Shown here: positions 47,226-57,694 of the stretch, in pieces
Layout: each line of letters starts with the position of its first letter
Numbering within the stretch: the stretch's first letter is position 1
The notes under the pieces: generated by a model
The model's input: the letters and a program-made list of their open reading frames with translations, nothing else
Database searches by the model: none
What the model was told of the DNA's origin: nothing
Program-made: the position numbers and the translations under genes
Assembly (NCBI RefSeq): GCF_004345785.1
Contig: NZ_SLXI01000004.1
Location: 62,001-126,000, forward strand
Direction: 5' to 3'
Length of the DNA: 64,000 nucleotides
Origin: Bisgaardia hudsonensis
GTDB lineage: Bacteria; Pseudomonadota; Gammaproteobacteria; Enterobacterales; Pasteurellaceae

Positions 47226-48872
47226 ATGAATGGAGCAAATTTAGTTGTTGAATGTTTGAAGGCTCAGGGCGTAACAACTGTTTTTGGTTATCCTGGTGGA
47301 GCGATTATGCCAGTGTATGATGCGATTTATGATTCGGAATTAGATCATTTATTGTGCCGTAATGAACAAGGGGCGGCAATGGCTGCTATTGGATATGCTA
47401 GAGCAGGAAATCCTGTGGGCGTATGTATTGCAACCTCCGGTCCTGGAGCTGCAAACCTTATTACTGGTTTAGGTGATGCGTTTATGGACTCTATTCCTAT
47501 TGTAGCGATAACTGGGCAAGTTGGGCGAGCATTAATTGGAACAGATGCTTTTCAAGAAGCAGATGTATTGGGCTTATCATTGGCTTGTACCAAACATAGT
47601 TTTTTAGTTCAAAGTATAGACGAATTGCCAGAAATATTAGGAAAAGCTTTTTATATTGCTCAAAGCGGTCGTCCAGGACCAGTTCTCATTGATATTCCTA
47701 AAGACATTCAATTAACAGAGACGGATTTAACTCCTATCGTATTTCCTGTGGAAAAACCAACCGCACTTTCAGAAAATAAATTACAACAAGCGGTTGAATT
47801 ATTAAAAAATGCTAAAAAACCAATTGTATATGTCGGTGGTGGTGTAGGTATGGCGAAAGCGGTGCCAGCTTTACGTGAATTTCTTTCTGTAACCAAAATA
47901 CCAAGTATTTCAACCTTAAAAGGATTGGGAGCAATAGATCCTAATACACCTTTTTATATGGGAATGATTGGTATGCACGGGACGAAAACTGCTAATCTTG
48001 CTACGCAAGAGGCGGATTTATTATTGGTGTTTGGTGCAAGATTTGATGATCGTGTAACAGGTAAATTAGAGAGCTTTGCACCTAAAGCAAAAGTGATTCA
48101 TTGTGATATTGATGCTGCTGAATTAGGTAAGTTACGTATGCCTGATGTGGCATTACAAGGTGATTTAAATCAAGCATTTAAAGCATTAAGTATTCCTGTA
48201 AGTATTGAAGAATGGCAACAAGAAGTTGTGGAATTAAAAACACAGTTTGATTTTCAGTATGCTAAGAATGAGGGGAATCAACCAATTAATCCTTGGTGGT
48301 TATTAAATACGTTATCTAAGAAAAAATCTGAAGATTCAATATTAGTAACTGATGTGGGACAACATCAAATGTGGTCTGCTCAACATATGCAGCATTTTGC
48401 ACCAGAAAATTTCATTACTTCCGCTGGCTATGGCACGATGGGATTTGGATTGCCTGCGGCAATAGGTGCAAAAAAAGCACGCCCTAATGATAATGTGGTT
48501 TTGGTTACGGGTGATGGGTCAATTATGATGAATATCCAAGAGTTAGGTTCAATCAAGCGTGGGCAAATCCCAGTTAAAATCGTGTTATTGGATAATCAAC
48601 GTTTAGGAATGGTTCGTCAGTGGCAAACCTTATTTTTCCAAGATCGGTTAAGTCATACCATTCTTGATGATAATCCTGATTTTGTTACTTTAGCTTCTGC
48701 TTTTGATATACCGGGTGAAAGAATTGAAACTGGAGCAGAAGTTGGTGCTGCATTAGATCGTTTACTTGCTAGTGAAACCGCTTATTTTTTACATATTTGT
48801 ATACCTTCAGAAGAAAATGTATGGCCATTAGTTCCACCAAATACTTGTAATACTGAGATGTTAGAAGGTTAA
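47226..48872 (+). CDS. ilvG: Acetolactate synthase II large subunit
   Basis: Thiamine-diphosphate enzyme that makes acetolactate and acetohydroxybutyrate. The 548-residue protein (same length as E. coli IlvG) begins [21 protein letters not shown] and has [31 protein letters not shown] with catalytic Glu, and the ThDP motif [16 protein letters not shown]...NN-type residues ([14 protein letters not shown]). ATG 47226 has GGAG upstream; a TTG at 47202 extends the frame but is not favoured. It is intact, with no frameshift such as in E. coli K-12. Confidence 0.97.
   Translation: MNGANLVVECLKAQGVTTVFGYPGGAIMPVYDAIYDSELDHLLCRNEQGAAMAAIGYARAGNPVGVCIATSGPGAANLITGLGDAFMDSIPIVAITGQVGRALIGTDAFQEADVLGLSLACTKHSFLVQSIDELPEILGKAFYIAQSGRPGPVLIDIPKDIQLTETDLTPIVFPVEKPTALSENKLQQAVELLKNAKKPIVYVGGGVGMAKAVPALREFLSVTKIPSISTLKGLGAIDPNTPFYMGMIGMHGTKTANLATQEADLLLVFGARFDDRVTGKLESFAPKAKVIHCDIDAAELGKLRMPDVALQGDLNQAFKALSIPVSIEEWQQEVVELKTQFDFQYAKNEGNQPINPWWLLNTLSKKKSEDSILVTDVGQHQMWSAQHMQHFAPENFITSAGYGTMGFGLPAAIGAKKARPNDNVVLVTGDGSIMMNIQELGSIKRGQIPVKIVLLDNQRLGMVRQWQTLFFQDRLSHTILDDNPDFVTLASAFDIPGERIETGAEVGAALDRLLASETAYFLHICIPSEENVWPLVPPNTCNTEMLEG
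47760..47768 (-). other. DNA uptake signal sequence (perfect 9-mer)
   Basis: ACCGCACTT inside ilvG. Confidence 0.85.
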
Positions 48873-48885
48873 GGAGAAATAAATT

Positions 48886-49104
48886 ATGACAAAATATGAA
48901 TTATCAATTATTGCGAATAGACGACCTGAAACCTTAGAACGTTTATTAAGAGTAGTTCGTCATCGTGGATTTGAAGTAGTAACTTTACAAACAGAGTTAT
49001 TAGAAGATCAAATTAAGTTACAATTACAGGTGCAAAGTACAAGAGCGATTGATTTATTAAAAAATCAATTAGCAAAATTATATGATGTGGTTACATTAAA
49101 CTGA
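48886..49104 (+). CDS. ilvM: Acetolactate synthase II small subunit
   Basis: Regulatory partner of IlvG, 72 residues. It is a single ACT domain: YELSIIANRRPETLERLLRVVRHRGFEV, then VTLQTELLEDQIKLQLQVQS. Length is close to E. coli IlvM (87), without the C-terminal tail. The ATG follows AAGGAGAAAT by good spacing. The isozyme II with IlvM is generally insensitive to valine. Confidence 0.95.
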   Translation: MTKYELSIIANRRPETLERLLRVVRHRGFEVVTLQTELLEDQIKLQLQVQSTRAIDLLKNQLAKLYDVVTLN

Positions 49105-49128
49105 TTTTATTTGGAGAGATTATTTATT

Positions 49129-50964
49129 ATGCCTAAATTACGTTCGGCAACGAGCACTCAAGGTCGCAATATGGCTGGGGCAAGAGCATTATGGCGTGCA
49201 ACAGGAATGAAAGATAATGATTTTGGAAAACCTATTATTGCGGTGGTTAATTCTTTTACCCAATTTGTACCTGGTCATGTTCATCTTAAAGACCTAGGTC
49301 AATTAGTCGCAAAACAAATTGAAGAAGCTGGTGGGGTAGCTAAAGAATTTAATACGATAGCTGTTGATGATGGGATTGCAATGGGGCATGGTGGAATGCT
49401 TTATTCTTTGCCATCTCGTGATTTAATTGCGGACTCTGTGGAATATATGGTCAATGCTCATTGTGCAGATGCGATGGTGTGTATTTCAAATTGCGATAAA
49501 ATCACCCCTGGAATGTTAATGGCAGCATTGCGTTTAAATATTCCGACTATTTTTGTTTCTGGCGGTCCAATGGAAGCGGGGAAAACTAAGCTATCTGATC
49601 AAATTATTAAATTGGATTTAGTCGATGCAATGATCCAAGGGGCGAATCCCAATGTATTAGATGAAGTGAGTGAGCAAATTGAGCGTTCAGCTTGCCCTAC
49701 TTGTGGCTCTTGTTCGGGTATGTTTACGGCTAATTCTATGAATTGTTTAACAGAAGCATTAGGACTGAGTTTACCAGGTAATGGTTCTTGTTTAGCTACT
49801 CATATTGATCGAAAACAACTCTTTTTAGAGGCAGGAACACAAATTGTTGAGCTTTGTAAAAAGCATTATGAGCAAGATGATTATTCTGTCTTACCTCGAA
49901 ATATTGCGATAAAAGAAGCTTTTGAGAATGCTATGAGTTTAGATATTGCTATGGGGGGCTCAACTAATACTGTATTGCATTTACTTGCAGCTGCACAAGA
50001 AGCAGAGGTTGATTTTACGATGGCAGACATTGATCGCCTTTCTCGTCAAATACCTTGTTTAAGTAAAGTCGCACCAAATACACAGAAATATCATATGGAG
50101 GATGTGCATCGTGCTGGTGGAATTATGGCAATTTTAGGTGAATTGGATCGCGCTAGCCTACTTCATAATCAAACCAGAACCATATTAGGATTGAGCCTTG
50201 CAGAACAAATTGCTAAGTATGATATTATGCTCACAGAGGATCAGAAGATCAAAGATTTTTATCGAGCAGGTCCTGCGGGTATTCGTACTACAAAGGCTTT
50301 TTCTCAAGATTGTCGTTGGGATACCTTAGATAATGATCGTCAAAATGGTTGTATTCGCAGTAAGGAATTTGCTTATAGTCAAGACGGTGGTTTGGCGATG
50401 TTATCTGGCAATATTGCATTAGATGGTTGCATTGTAAAAACTGCTGGTGTTGATGAATCAATTCTAAAATTCATAGGATCGGCGATTGTTTTTGAAAGCC
50501 AAGAAGACGCTGTTGAAGGAATATTGGGCGGAAAAGTCAAGGCAGGTAATGTAGTAGTAATTCGCTATGAAGGACCGAAAGGTGGACCAGGAATGCAAGA
50601 AATGCTTTATCCTACAAGTTATTTAAAGTCGATTGGTTTAGGTAAAGAATGTGCGTTATTAACAGATGGTCGTTTTTCTGGTGGAACATCAGGACTATCC
50701 ATTGGACATTGTTCGCCAGAGGCGGCTGCGGGTGGATTAATTGGCTTGGTGAAAAATGGAGATACTATTGAAATTGACATTCCTAATCGCTCAATACAAT
50801 TAGTTGTTGATGAGAAAGAATTGGCACAACGCCGAGAGCAACAAAATTTGAAAGGTTGGAAACCAGAAAGTCGTCAACGTGAAGTCTCCTTTGCACTAAA
50901 GGTTTATGGGCATTTTGCGACATCTGCCGATAAAGGTGCAGTAAGAGATAAGAGTAAAATATAA
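49129..50964 (+). CDS. ilvD: Dihydroxy-acid dehydratase
   Basis: Fe-S enzyme that dehydrates dihydroxyisovalerate and dihydroxymethylvalerate to the 2-oxoacids. The 611-residue protein (616 in E. coli) begins [22 protein letters not shown] and has the cluster cysteines in [12 protein letters not shown] and [11 protein letters not shown], with [15 protein letters not shown] and [11 protein letters not shown] 49129 is preferred because [10 protein letters not shown] matches the family; GGAGAG precedes it. ilvE, which lies between ilvM and ilvD in E. coli, is absent, as in other Pasteurellaceae. Confidence 0.96.
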   Translation: MPKLRSATSTQGRNMAGARALWRATGMKDNDFGKPIIAVVNSFTQFVPGHVHLKDLGQLVAKQIEEAGGVAKEFNTIAVDDGIAMGHGGMLYSLPSRDLIADSVEYMVNAHCADAMVCISNCDKITPGMLMAALRLNIPTIFVSGGPMEAGKTKLSDQIIKLDLVDAMIQGANPNVLDEVSEQIERSACPTCGSCSGMFTANSMNCLTEALGLSLPGNGSCLATHIDRKQLFLEAGTQIVELCKKHYEQDDYSVLPRNIAIKEAFENAMSLDIAMGGSTNTVLHLLAAAQEAEVDFTMADIDRLSRQIPCLSKVAPNTQKYHMEDVHRAGGIMAILGELDRASLLHNQTRTILGLSLAEQIAKYDIMLTEDQKIKDFYRAGPAGIRTTKAFSQDCRWDTLDNDRQNGCIRSKEFAYSQDGGLAMLSGNIALDGCIVKTAGVDESILKFIGSAIVFESQEDAVEGILGGKVKAGNVVVIRYEGPKGGPGMQEMLYPTSYLKSIGLGKECALLTDGRFSGGTSGLSIGHCSPEAAAGGLIGLVKNGDTIEIDIPNRSIQLVVDEKELAQRREQQNLKGWKPESRQREVSFALKVYGHFATSADKGAVRDKSKI

Positions 50965-50988
50965 AATGCGATTATTTATAAAAAAATG

Positions 50989-50997
50989 ACCGCACTT
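50989..50997 (-). other. DNA uptake signal sequence (perfect 9-mer)
   Basis: ACCGCACTT in the ilvD-ilvA gap, preceded by AAAAAATG as in two gene starts elsewhere. Confidence 0.85.
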
Positions 50998-51034
50998 TTT
51001 CGTCAGTAATAATAAATAATTTAGTGGTAAAAAA

Positions 51035-52570
51035 ATGACAAAGAATTTAGGTGAGCAACCAACAGGATCAGAATATTTAAGAGCTATTTTAAGCTCAAAA
51101 GTCTATGAGCTTGCACAAGTAACACCCTTACAAGAAATGGAAAAATTATCCACACGTTTACATAATAATATTTTTGTAAAGCGTGAAGATCGTCAGCCTG
51201 TACATAGTTTTAAACTGCGTGGGGCTTATGCAATGATAGCTGGCTTAAGTGAAATACAAAAGCAAGCAGGGGTTATTGCGGCATCAGCGGGTAATCACGC
51301 TCAAGGGGTAGCACTATCGGCGAAACATTTAGGATTAAAAGCATTAATTGTTATGCCTCAAAATACACCGAGTATTAAAGTGGAGGCAGTACGCAATTTT
51401 GGTGGTGAAGTTTTATTATTTGGGGCGAATTTTGATGAGGCAAAAGCAAAAGCCGTTGAGCTTTCAAAAGAAAAACAGATGACTTTTATACCGCCCTTTG
51501 ATCATCCTGCCGTTATTGCAGGACAAGGCTCTCTTGGTATGGAATTATTACAGCAAAATACCAATATTGATCGTATTTTTGTACCTGTTGGTGGTGGTGG
51601 CTTAGCCGCTGGGATTGCTGTACTTATCAAGCAATTAATGCCAGAAATTAAAGTAATTGGTGTGGAGAGCCAAGATTCAGCTTGTCTTTATTATTCACTT
51701 AAAGCTGGAGAACCAACAACATTAGATAGAGTTGGTTTATTTGCTGATGGTGTTGCGGTAAAAAGAATTGGTGAAGAGACCTTTAGGCTTTGTCAGCAGT
51801 ATATTGATGATGTGGTATTGGTGGACGGTGATGAAATTTGTGCTGCTATGAAGGATATATTTGAAAATGTTAGAGCGGTTTCTGAGCCATCTGGTGCTTT
51901 GTCTTTAGCTGGATTAAAAAAATATGTGAAACAACATAATATTCAAGGTGAAACTCTAGTAAATGTATTATCTGGTGCTAATCTAAATTTCCATACTTTA
52001 CGCTATGTTTCAGAGCGTTGTGAGATTGGTGAAAAACAAGAGGCAATGCTTGCGGTAACTATTCCTGAGAAAAAAGGGAGTTTTTTACGTTTTTGTCATT
52101 TATTGGGTGATCGAGCCGTAACTGAATTTAATTATCGTTATGCGGATGATAAAAAAGCTTGTATTTTTGTCGGGGTAAGAATTTCTAGTGAAAATGAAAA
52201 GTTTGAAATCATTGAAGAGTTACGTAAAAATGATTATTTAGTAACGGATCTTTCTGATGATGAAATGGCGAAAACTCATATTCGTTATATGATCGGTGGA
52301 CGGGCTTCAAATCACTTAAAAGAAAAGCTATATAGTTTTGAATTTCCTGAGCAAAAAGGGGCATTATTAAAATTCTTAGAAGTGCTAGGTACACATTGGA
52401 ATATTTCTATATTCCATTATCGAGCACATAGTATGGATTATGGCAATGTATTGGCGGCTTTTCAATTAGATGAAAATGATGACGTTCGTTTTCAAGAACA
52501 TTTAGAAAAACTGGCTTATACTTACCAAGATGTGACAGATAGTCCAGCCTATCAATATTTTTTGGTTTGA
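51035..52570 (+). CDS. ilvA: Threonine ammonia-lyase, biosynthetic
   Basis: PLP enzyme that converts threonine to 2-oxobutyrate and feeds isoleucine synthesis. The 511-residue protein (514 in E. coli) has the PLP lysine in HSFKLRGAYAMIAGL, ASAGNHAQGVALSAKHLG, the glycine loop VGGGGLAAGIAV and two C-terminal ACT-like regulatory domains (about 325-400 and 418-505: EQKGALLKFLEVLG). Feedback inhibition by isoleucine is expected from the presence of both ACT domains. Last in the ilv operon. Confidence 0.96.
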   Translation: MTKNLGEQPTGSEYLRAILSSKVYELAQVTPLQEMEKLSTRLHNNIFVKREDRQPVHSFKLRGAYAMIAGLSEIQKQAGVIAASAGNHAQGVALSAKHLGLKALIVMPQNTPSIKVEAVRNFGGEVLLFGANFDEAKAKAVELSKEKQMTFIPPFDHPAVIAGQGSLGMELLQQNTNIDRIFVPVGGGGLAAGIAVLIKQLMPEIKVIGVESQDSACLYYSLKAGEPTTLDRVGLFADGVAVKRIGEETFRLCQQYIDDVVLVDGDEICAAMKDIFENVRAVSEPSGALSLAGLKKYVKQHNIQGETLVNVLSGANLNFHTLRYVSERCEIGEKQEAMLAVTIPEKKGSFLRFCHLLGDRAVTEFNYRYADDKKACIFVGVRISSENEKFEIIEELRKNDYLVTDLSDDEMAKTHIRYMIGGRASNHLKEKLYSFEFPEQKGALLKFLEVLGTHWNISIFHYRAHSMDYGNVLAAFQLDENDDVRFQEHLEKLAYTYQDVTDSPAYQYFLV

Positions 52571-52582
52571 TAATTAATTATC

Positions 52583-52617
52583 GGTAAAGGTCAAATTTGT
52601 TTTGACCTTTACCTTTA
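52583..52617 (+). terminator. Terminator of the ilv operon
   Basis: Perfect 13-bp stem GGTAAAGGTCAAA/TTTGACCTTTACC with a 5-base loop, then TTTAAAAATC. Lies between convergent ilvA and sdaA. Confidence 0.88.
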
Positions 52618-52643
52618 AAAATCTTTTTAATTATTGTAATTAA

Positions 52644-54008
52644 TTATGAACAGACAATTTTAACGGCTAATCCACCTTTAGAGGTTTCTCGATATTTAGA
52701 ATTCATATCTTTACCTGTTTCATACATCGTTTCAATCACTTTATCTAAACTCACTCTTGGTGTCGTTGTACGACGTAGTGCCATACGACTTGCATTAATT
52801 GCTTTTACTGAAGCAATAGCATTACGTTCGATACAAGGTACTTGAACTTGTCCACCAACAGGATCACAAGTTAAACCAAGATTATGTTCCATAGCAATTT
52901 CTGCTGCAACACAGACTTGTTGAGGACTTCCACCTAAAATTTCTGTTAATCCAGCAGCTGCCATAGAGCAAGCTACCCCAACCTCGCCTTGACAGCCAAC
53001 TTCAGCACCAGAGATAGAGGCATTCATTTTATATAAAGACCCAATCACACTACAAGTGAGTAGATAACGTTCTGCAATATCAGCGGTAACTGGTGTAATA
53101 AATTTATCATAATAAGCTAAAATAGCTGGCACGATACCACAAGCTCCATTTGTCGGTGCAGTAACTACTCTTCCTCCTGCCGCATTTTCTTCATTCACTG
53201 CCAAAGCAAACATATTTACCCAATCAATAATTCCCATTGGATCGTGTAATAAATTATTGTTAGATTGCAACATTCTATGTAATGAGGCAGCACGGCGAAC
53301 TACTTTTAGTGGACCAGGTAAAATACCTTCGGTATTTATGCCTCGTTCAATACAATCTTTCATTGTTTGCCAGACTAATTGTAAGTATTGACTGACTTCT
53401 TCTTTACCACGTATCGCTATTTCATTTTTGCGAACAACAGTGGAGAGTGCTAAACCACTTTCGTTACAGTGGTTTAAAATATCCTCTGTATTTTTATAAG
53501 GATAAGGTATGGCTATCGCTGATTTTTCTTCTAATCCAAAATGGCTTTCATCAACAATAAATCCACCACCAATAGAGTAGTAGGTATTTTTATAACATAT
53601 TTCTTTTCCTGTGAATGCAGTGATTGTCATACCATTTTCGTGTAATGGTAGAAAAGAATTATGAAATTGCATATCTTTGTAGAAGTCAAAACTTATACTT
53701 TTTTTGTTTTCTGCAATGGGTAAAATTGCAGTATTTTTTACTGTATTTATAAAGCTAGGGATTAAGTCAATATCAACGTTATGAGGTAAATAGCCCGCTA
53801 ATCCCATAATGATTGCTATATCGGTATTATGTCCTCGTCCTGTCATAGATAATGAACCATAGACATCAACAGTTATATTATCTATTTGTTCAAATAGATT
53901 TTTTTCGATTAAATCATCAATAAACTGTTTTCCTGCCTTCATAGGACCTACGGTATGAGAGCTTGATGGACCGATACCAATTTTAAACATATCAAAAACA
54001 CTAATCAT
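52644..54008 (-). CDS. sdaA: L-serine ammonia-lyase (iron-sulfur type)
   Basis: Converts L-serine to pyruvate and ammonia with a [4Fe-4S] cluster. The 454-residue protein (454 in E. coli SdaA) begins MISVFDMFKIGIGPSSSHTVGP, with the beta domain, and the alpha domain carries PTNGACGIVPAILAYYDK, SGAEVGCQGEVGVACSMAA and ITEILGG..GLTCDPVGGQVQVPCIERN, supplying cluster cysteines. The two domains are fused in one chain, as in SdaA/SdaB. Downstream of sdaC on the minus strand and probably co-transcribed with it. Confidence 0.96.
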   Translation of the reverse strand: MISVFDMFKIGIGPSSSHTVGPMKAGKQFIDDLIEKNLFEQIDNITVDVYGSLSMTGRGHNTDIAIIMGLAGYLPHNVDIDLIPSFINTVKNTAILPIAENKKSISFDFYKDMQFHNSFLPLHENGMTITAFTGKEICYKNTYYSIGGGFIVDESHFGLEEKSAIAIPYPYKNTEDILNHCNESGLALSTVVRKNEIAIRGKEEVSQYLQLVWQTMKDCIERGINTEGILPGPLKVVRRAASLHRMLQSNNNLLHDPMGIIDWVNMFALAVNEENAAGGRVVTAPTNGACGIVPAILAYYDKFITPVTADIAERYLLTCSVIGSLYKMNASISGAEVGCQGEVGVACSMAAAGLTEILGGSPQQVCVAAEIAMEHNLGLTCDPVGGQVQVPCIERNAIASVKAINASRMALRRTTTPRVSLDKVIETMYETGKDMNSKYRETSKGGLAVKIVCS

Positions 54009-54033
54009 ATTTATCCTTGTTATTTTTATAATA

Positions 54034-54060
54034 AACTCTCCCTATGCGTTAGGGAGAGTT
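54034..54060 (-). terminator. Hairpin between sdaC and sdaA
   Basis: Perfect 10-bp stem AACTCTCCCT/AGGGAGAGTT with a 7-base loop, followed on the minus strand by TATTATAAAAATA. It may reduce readthrough from sdaC into sdaA. Confidence 0.6.
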
Positions 54061-54085
54061 AGGAAGTTAGTTAAAATTAAATGGA

Positions 54086-55327
54086 TTAGAATAAACCGTA
54101 AATAACGGCAGAAATCGCAATAATCCCCATAATTGTAACAAAAACATTGCTAAATTTACCTTGATATTTTTTCATTGCTGGGATTTTTCGGATAGCATAC
54201 ATAGGCATAATAAATAAAATCGTTGCAATAATTGGTCCACCAAGTGATTCAATTAAACCGAGAATACTTGGGTTAATAATCGCCACTCCCCAGAGTGTTA
54301 CTAAAAAGAAAATGGCAGCTCCGTAATGTAATTTCTTATGATTAACTTGTTTATTACCAGTTATTTTTATATATAGCCCTTCTAAGCCTTCTCTCGCCCC
54401 TAAATAATGACCAAAGAAAGAACTCGTTATTGCAAGGAATGCAACAAGTGGTCCAAGATAAGAAATGTATGGATTATCAAACTTATTTGCTAGGAAAGAC
54501 AGGATACTAATATTTTGTGTTTTTGCCGCTGCTAATTCTGCTGGTGTTAATGTTAATACACAACTAAACACAAAGAACATAACAAAGACTAACAATAATG
54601 TTGACGTTCCTTTTAAGGTCTTACTTGCATGCAATTCGGCGAGTTCTTTTTCTTGATATTGATGTTGTTGAGATTGAGAAAAAGAGGAAATTGCTGGAGA
54701 GTGGTTAAATGAAAATACTAAAACAGGGATAGTTATCCATAACGTACTTAATAAGCTGGTCATTGTAGGCATTTCATTTAATGAAGCAAAGCTCCATTCA
54801 GGGATTAAGTAAATAGAGAGTGCTAATAGAATAAACACTAAGGGGTAAACAAGTAATTCTGTAATTTTTAACATAATTTTTTCATTCATCAGCATAACAG
54901 AAATAAGTGATGTAATTAAAATTAGAGCTAGAATTGCACGATTAGGTGATGGCATACCTAGTTGATGAACTACAAATGAATCAACGGTATTTGTAATTCC
55001 ATTGCCATAGATTAACAAAATAGGAAAGATAGCAAAAAAGTACAATAATGTGATTAATTTTCCTGCTGTTTTACCAAAATGTTCTTCGACTACTTCGGTA
55101 ATATCGCTACCAGGTTTAGATGACGAGAGAACAAATCGAGATAACGCTCTATGAGCAAAAAAGGTCATCGGTCCAACTAAGATAGCCATAATTATTAGTG
55201 GCCAAAACCCACCTTTACCTGCATTAATTGGTAAAAAAAGTACTCCAGCACCAACTGCTGTGCCGAATAAGTTTAATGACCAAAGTAGATCGAATTTATT
55301 CCATTTTGTTTTTTGTGAATGAGTCAT
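54086..55327 (-). CDS. sdaC: Serine/proton symporter SdaC (HAAAP family)
   Basis: Inner-membrane serine transporter. The 413-residue protein has about eleven hydrophobic segments, starting after [16 protein letters not shown] with [28 protein letters not shown], a core motif of the STP/HAAAP family, and [16 protein letters not shown] in the middle. Length matches SdaC (about 429). It pairs with SdaA to import and deaminate serine, as in E. coli. Confidence 0.93.
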   Translation of the reverse strand: MTHSQKTKWNKFDLLWSLNLFGTAVGAGVLFLPINAGKGGFWPLIIMAILVGPMTFFAHRALSRFVLSSSKPGSDITEVVEEHFGKTAGKLITLLYFFAIFPILLIYGNGITNTVDSFVVHQLGMPSPNRAILALILITSLISVMLMNEKIMLKITELLVYPLVFILLALSIYLIPEWSFASLNEMPTMTSLLSTLWITIPVLVFSFNHSPAISSFSQSQQHQYQEKELAELHASKTLKGTSTLLLVFVMFFVFSCVLTLTPAELAAAKTQNISILSFLANKFDNPYISYLGPLVAFLAITSSFFGHYLGAREGLEGLYIKITGNKQVNHKKLHYGAAIFFLVTLWGVAIINPSILGLIESLGGPIIATILFIMPMYAIRKIPAMKKYQGKFSNVFVTIMGIIAISAVIYGLF

Positions 55328-55530
55328 CTTATGTACCCCTTAAAATAAGTATAAAAAAATTTAATTTAGTCAGTTATCAGTATAATTTATAGATATATTT
55401 AATACATTGCAGTATAAAATATTATAAATTTCGTGGCGCATAATATGACTATCTTTTTAAAATTTCAAATGGAGTAAATAAATATTTAGTTGTTTTATGA
55501 TATAGATCCAATTTTTTATTAAAAATTAAT

Positions 55531-55561
55531 AAAAAAATACCGCACTTTATTGAGTGCGGTA
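55531..55561 (-). terminator. Terminator formed by uptake-signal inverted repeat, for the HerA-like ATPase gene
   Basis: Minus-strand stem TACCGCACT/AGTGCGGTA with a 6-base loop (TCAATA region), followed by ATTTTTTT on the minus strand. One arm (55539-55547) is a perfect uptake signal, the other (GAGTGCGGT) has one mismatch. It follows the stop of the ATPase gene by 22 bases. Confidence 0.85.
55539..55547 (-). other. DNA uptake signal sequence (perfect 9-mer)
   Basis: ACCGCACTT forming one arm of the terminator. Confidence 0.85.
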
Positions 55562-55583
55562 ATGATATGAATTTATTTTTACA

Positions 55584-57083
55584 TTATTTCTTAAACGCTC
55601 CTAAAACACCACGAACAATTTGTCTTGCAATTTGATTACGAATGTTGCGTCCTACTGCCTTTGATACACTGCTAACCATTTGTTCTGTGGCACTAAGCTG
55701 TTCTCCTCGTTTTTTCTTACCAAAAAGCATACGACTTAAGCTACCCATAATACCTTGATCTTCCTGTTCAACGGCTTGCTCTGCTTGCTTTTCTGCGACC
55801 GCTTCCAGATCAGCTTGTTTTTGTAATATTTCAAAAGCTGATTCATTATCAATATATTTAGCATAATAAGGGTAAATATCATCATTTTTTACCCAATTAT
55901 CACGTTGTTCAGTTGTTAATGGTTTTAGCTGGCTTTTTGGTGGATAAATATAAGCTATCTCAACAGGAGATGGCATTCCCTTTTCATCTAAAAATGAAAC
56001 TAATGCTTGTCCAACGCCCAAGTTTGAAATAGTTTCAACAACATCAACTTTTGGGTTAGATCTAAATGTTTCTGCTGCTGCTTTAACGGCTTTTCTATCT
56101 CTTGGCGTAAATGCTCTTAGTGCGTGTTGTACGCGATTTCCTAATTGTCCTAAAACCGTATCAGGTAAATCTAATGGATTTTGAGTAACAAAATAAATAC
56201 CCACACCTTTAGAACGAATTAAACGAATAACTTGTTCTATTTTTTCAACTAAGACGGATGGAGCACCATCGAATAGTAGATGCGCTTCATCAAAGAACAT
56301 TACAAATTTAGGCTTTTCAGGATCGCCTACTTCAGGTAAATTCTCAAATAATTCAGCCATCAACCAAAGTAAAAATGCACTATACATTTTTGAGGAATTA
56401 ATTAATTTTTCAGAATTTAAGATATTTATTACGCCTCGACCATCACGAGTTTGTAGCCAATCTTCTAGATTAAGTGCTGGTTCTCCGAATAAATGAGCAG
56501 CTCCTTCATTTTCTAGAACTAATAATGCACGTTGAATTGCCCCAACACTGGCTGCCGAAACATTGCCATATTTTAAACGAAAAGTTTTAGCGTTATCTGC
56601 TACATATTGCAACATTGCTCGCAAATCTTTTAAGTCAATGAGTAATAATCCTTTATCGTCAGCAACTCGGAATACTAGATTTAATAATCCCTCTTGAACG
56701 TCATTTAGATTTAATAGGCGGGAGAGTAGTAATGGTCCCATTTCTGAAATAGTGGTACGTAGCGGAATACCGGACTCACCAAAAACATCCCAAAATGATA
56801 CAGGATAGCTATCTAAATAAGATCCCCCACCAAGATTTAATTGTTCTACACGTTCGCCGACTTTACCTGTTAGCTCTCCTTCTTTTACTAAGCCAGATAA
56901 ATCACCTTTTACATCAACTAAAAAAACAGGTACACCATCATCACTAAAAAATTCTGCCATTTTTCTCAGGGTAACTGTCTTTCCTGTTCCTGTTGCTCCA
57001 GCAATTAATCCGTGACGATTCGCCATTTTTGCAGTAATTCCAAAAACTTGTCCTTGTTCATTTTGTGCGAATGAATATTGCAT
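55584..57083 (-). CDS. yjgR: HerA-like ATPase (DUF853 family, YjgR type)
   Basis: Cytoplasmic P-loop ATPase of the HerA/FtsK-like DUF853 family, 499 residues. Walker A GATGTGKTVTLRKMAEFF at about 30-37, Walker B VMFFDEAHLLFDGA at about 263-271 and a Gln sensor VTQNPLDLPD. The C-terminal region has charged helices (EKQAEQAVEQEDQG) and a basic tail. E. coli YjgR (500 residues) has the same features; its function is unknown. The terminator on the minus strand is 22 bases after the stop. Confidence 0.9.
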   Translation of the reverse strand: MQYSFAQNEQGQVFGITAKMANRHGLIAGATGTGKTVTLRKMAEFFSDDGVPVFLVDVKGDLSGLVKEGELTGKVGERVEQLNLGGGSYLDSYPVSFWDVFGESGIPLRTTISEMGPLLLSRLLNLNDVQEGLLNLVFRVADDKGLLLIDLKDLRAMLQYVADNAKTFRLKYGNVSAASVGAIQRALLVLENEGAAHLFGEPALNLEDWLQTRDGRGVINILNSEKLINSSKMYSAFLLWLMAELFENLPEVGDPEKPKFVMFFDEAHLLFDGAPSVLVEKIEQVIRLIRSKGVGIYFVTQNPLDLPDTVLGQLGNRVQHALRAFTPRDRKAVKAAAETFRSNPKVDVVETISNLGVGQALVSFLDEKGMPSPVEIAYIYPPKSQLKPLTTEQRDNWVKNDDIYPYYAKYIDNESAFEILQKQADLEAVAEKQAEQAVEQEDQGIMGSLSRMLFGKKKRGEQLSATEQMVSSVSKAVGRNIRNQIARQIVRGVLGAFKK

Positions 57084-57208
57084 AATTTATCCCTTATTTA
57101 TAAATAATTATTGGAATAATAAGTAAAAAATAACCGAAGGTCAAAATTTATATTTTTTGATAAGCTAATAAAATGCTATTATCTTTCACGATAAGAAAAG
57201 GAGAAAAA

Positions 57209-57694
57209 ATGACCGCACTTTGTCCCTGTCAATATGGAAAACAATATCAAGATTGTTGTGGTTTATTACATAGTTATCAAATACGAGCTAAAAATGCAGA
57301 ACAATTAATGCGTTCTCGTTATTCTGCTTTTGTAATAAATAATATTGATTATATCGTTGCAACAACTATTCCAAGTCAACAGCCTTTGTTAGATATTGAG
57401 GCATTAACACAATGGTCATTGTCAGCAAAGTGGCAAGGCTTAGAAATAGTGGAATATATTGATAAATTAACCTCTAATCATAGTGCGGTTGAATTTAAAG
57501 CATTTTTTATTCAGAATGAAAATTTACATATTCATCATGAGAAATCGCTTTTTGTTAGAATTAATGATGTTTGGTATTTTGCCGATCCGACAGTTAATTT
57601 ACCGACAATGAAGAAACCTTGTATTTGTGGATCGGGTAAAAAATTTAAATCTTGTTGTGGAGAAATGTTATGGCAGTTTTATTTAGCCAATTAA
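57209..57694 (+). CDS. ychJ: YchJ-family SEC-C motif protein
   Basis: A 161-residue protein with SEC-C zinc motifs at both ends: [13 protein letters not shown] (about 5-17) and [13 protein letters not shown] (about 145-157). The middle is the NTF2-like YchJ domain ([35 protein letters not shown]). Function is unknown; SEC-C binds zinc in SecA and related proteins. The start ATG at 57209 is part of an uptake signal (ATGACCGCACTT encodes MTAL). A start at 57173 is in frame but has no ribosome-binding site; GGAGAAAAA precedes 57209. Confidence 0.88.
   Translation: MTALCPCQYGKQYQDCCGLLHSYQIRAKNAEQLMRSRYSAFVINNIDYIVATTIPSQQPLLDIEALTQWSLSAKWQGLEIVEYIDKLTSNHSAVEFKAFFIQNENLHIHHEKSLFVRINDVWYFADPTVNLPTMKKPCICGSGKKFKSCCGEMLWQFYLAN
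57212..57220 (-). other. DNA uptake signal sequence (perfect 9-mer)
   Basis: ACCGCACTT directly after the ychJ ATG. Confidence 0.85.

Noticed and set aside
47786-47794. ACAAGCGGT, the Actinobacillus pleuropneumoniae-type uptake signal
   Set aside because: Only one noticed in the window against 18 of the Haemophilus type; consistent with chance.
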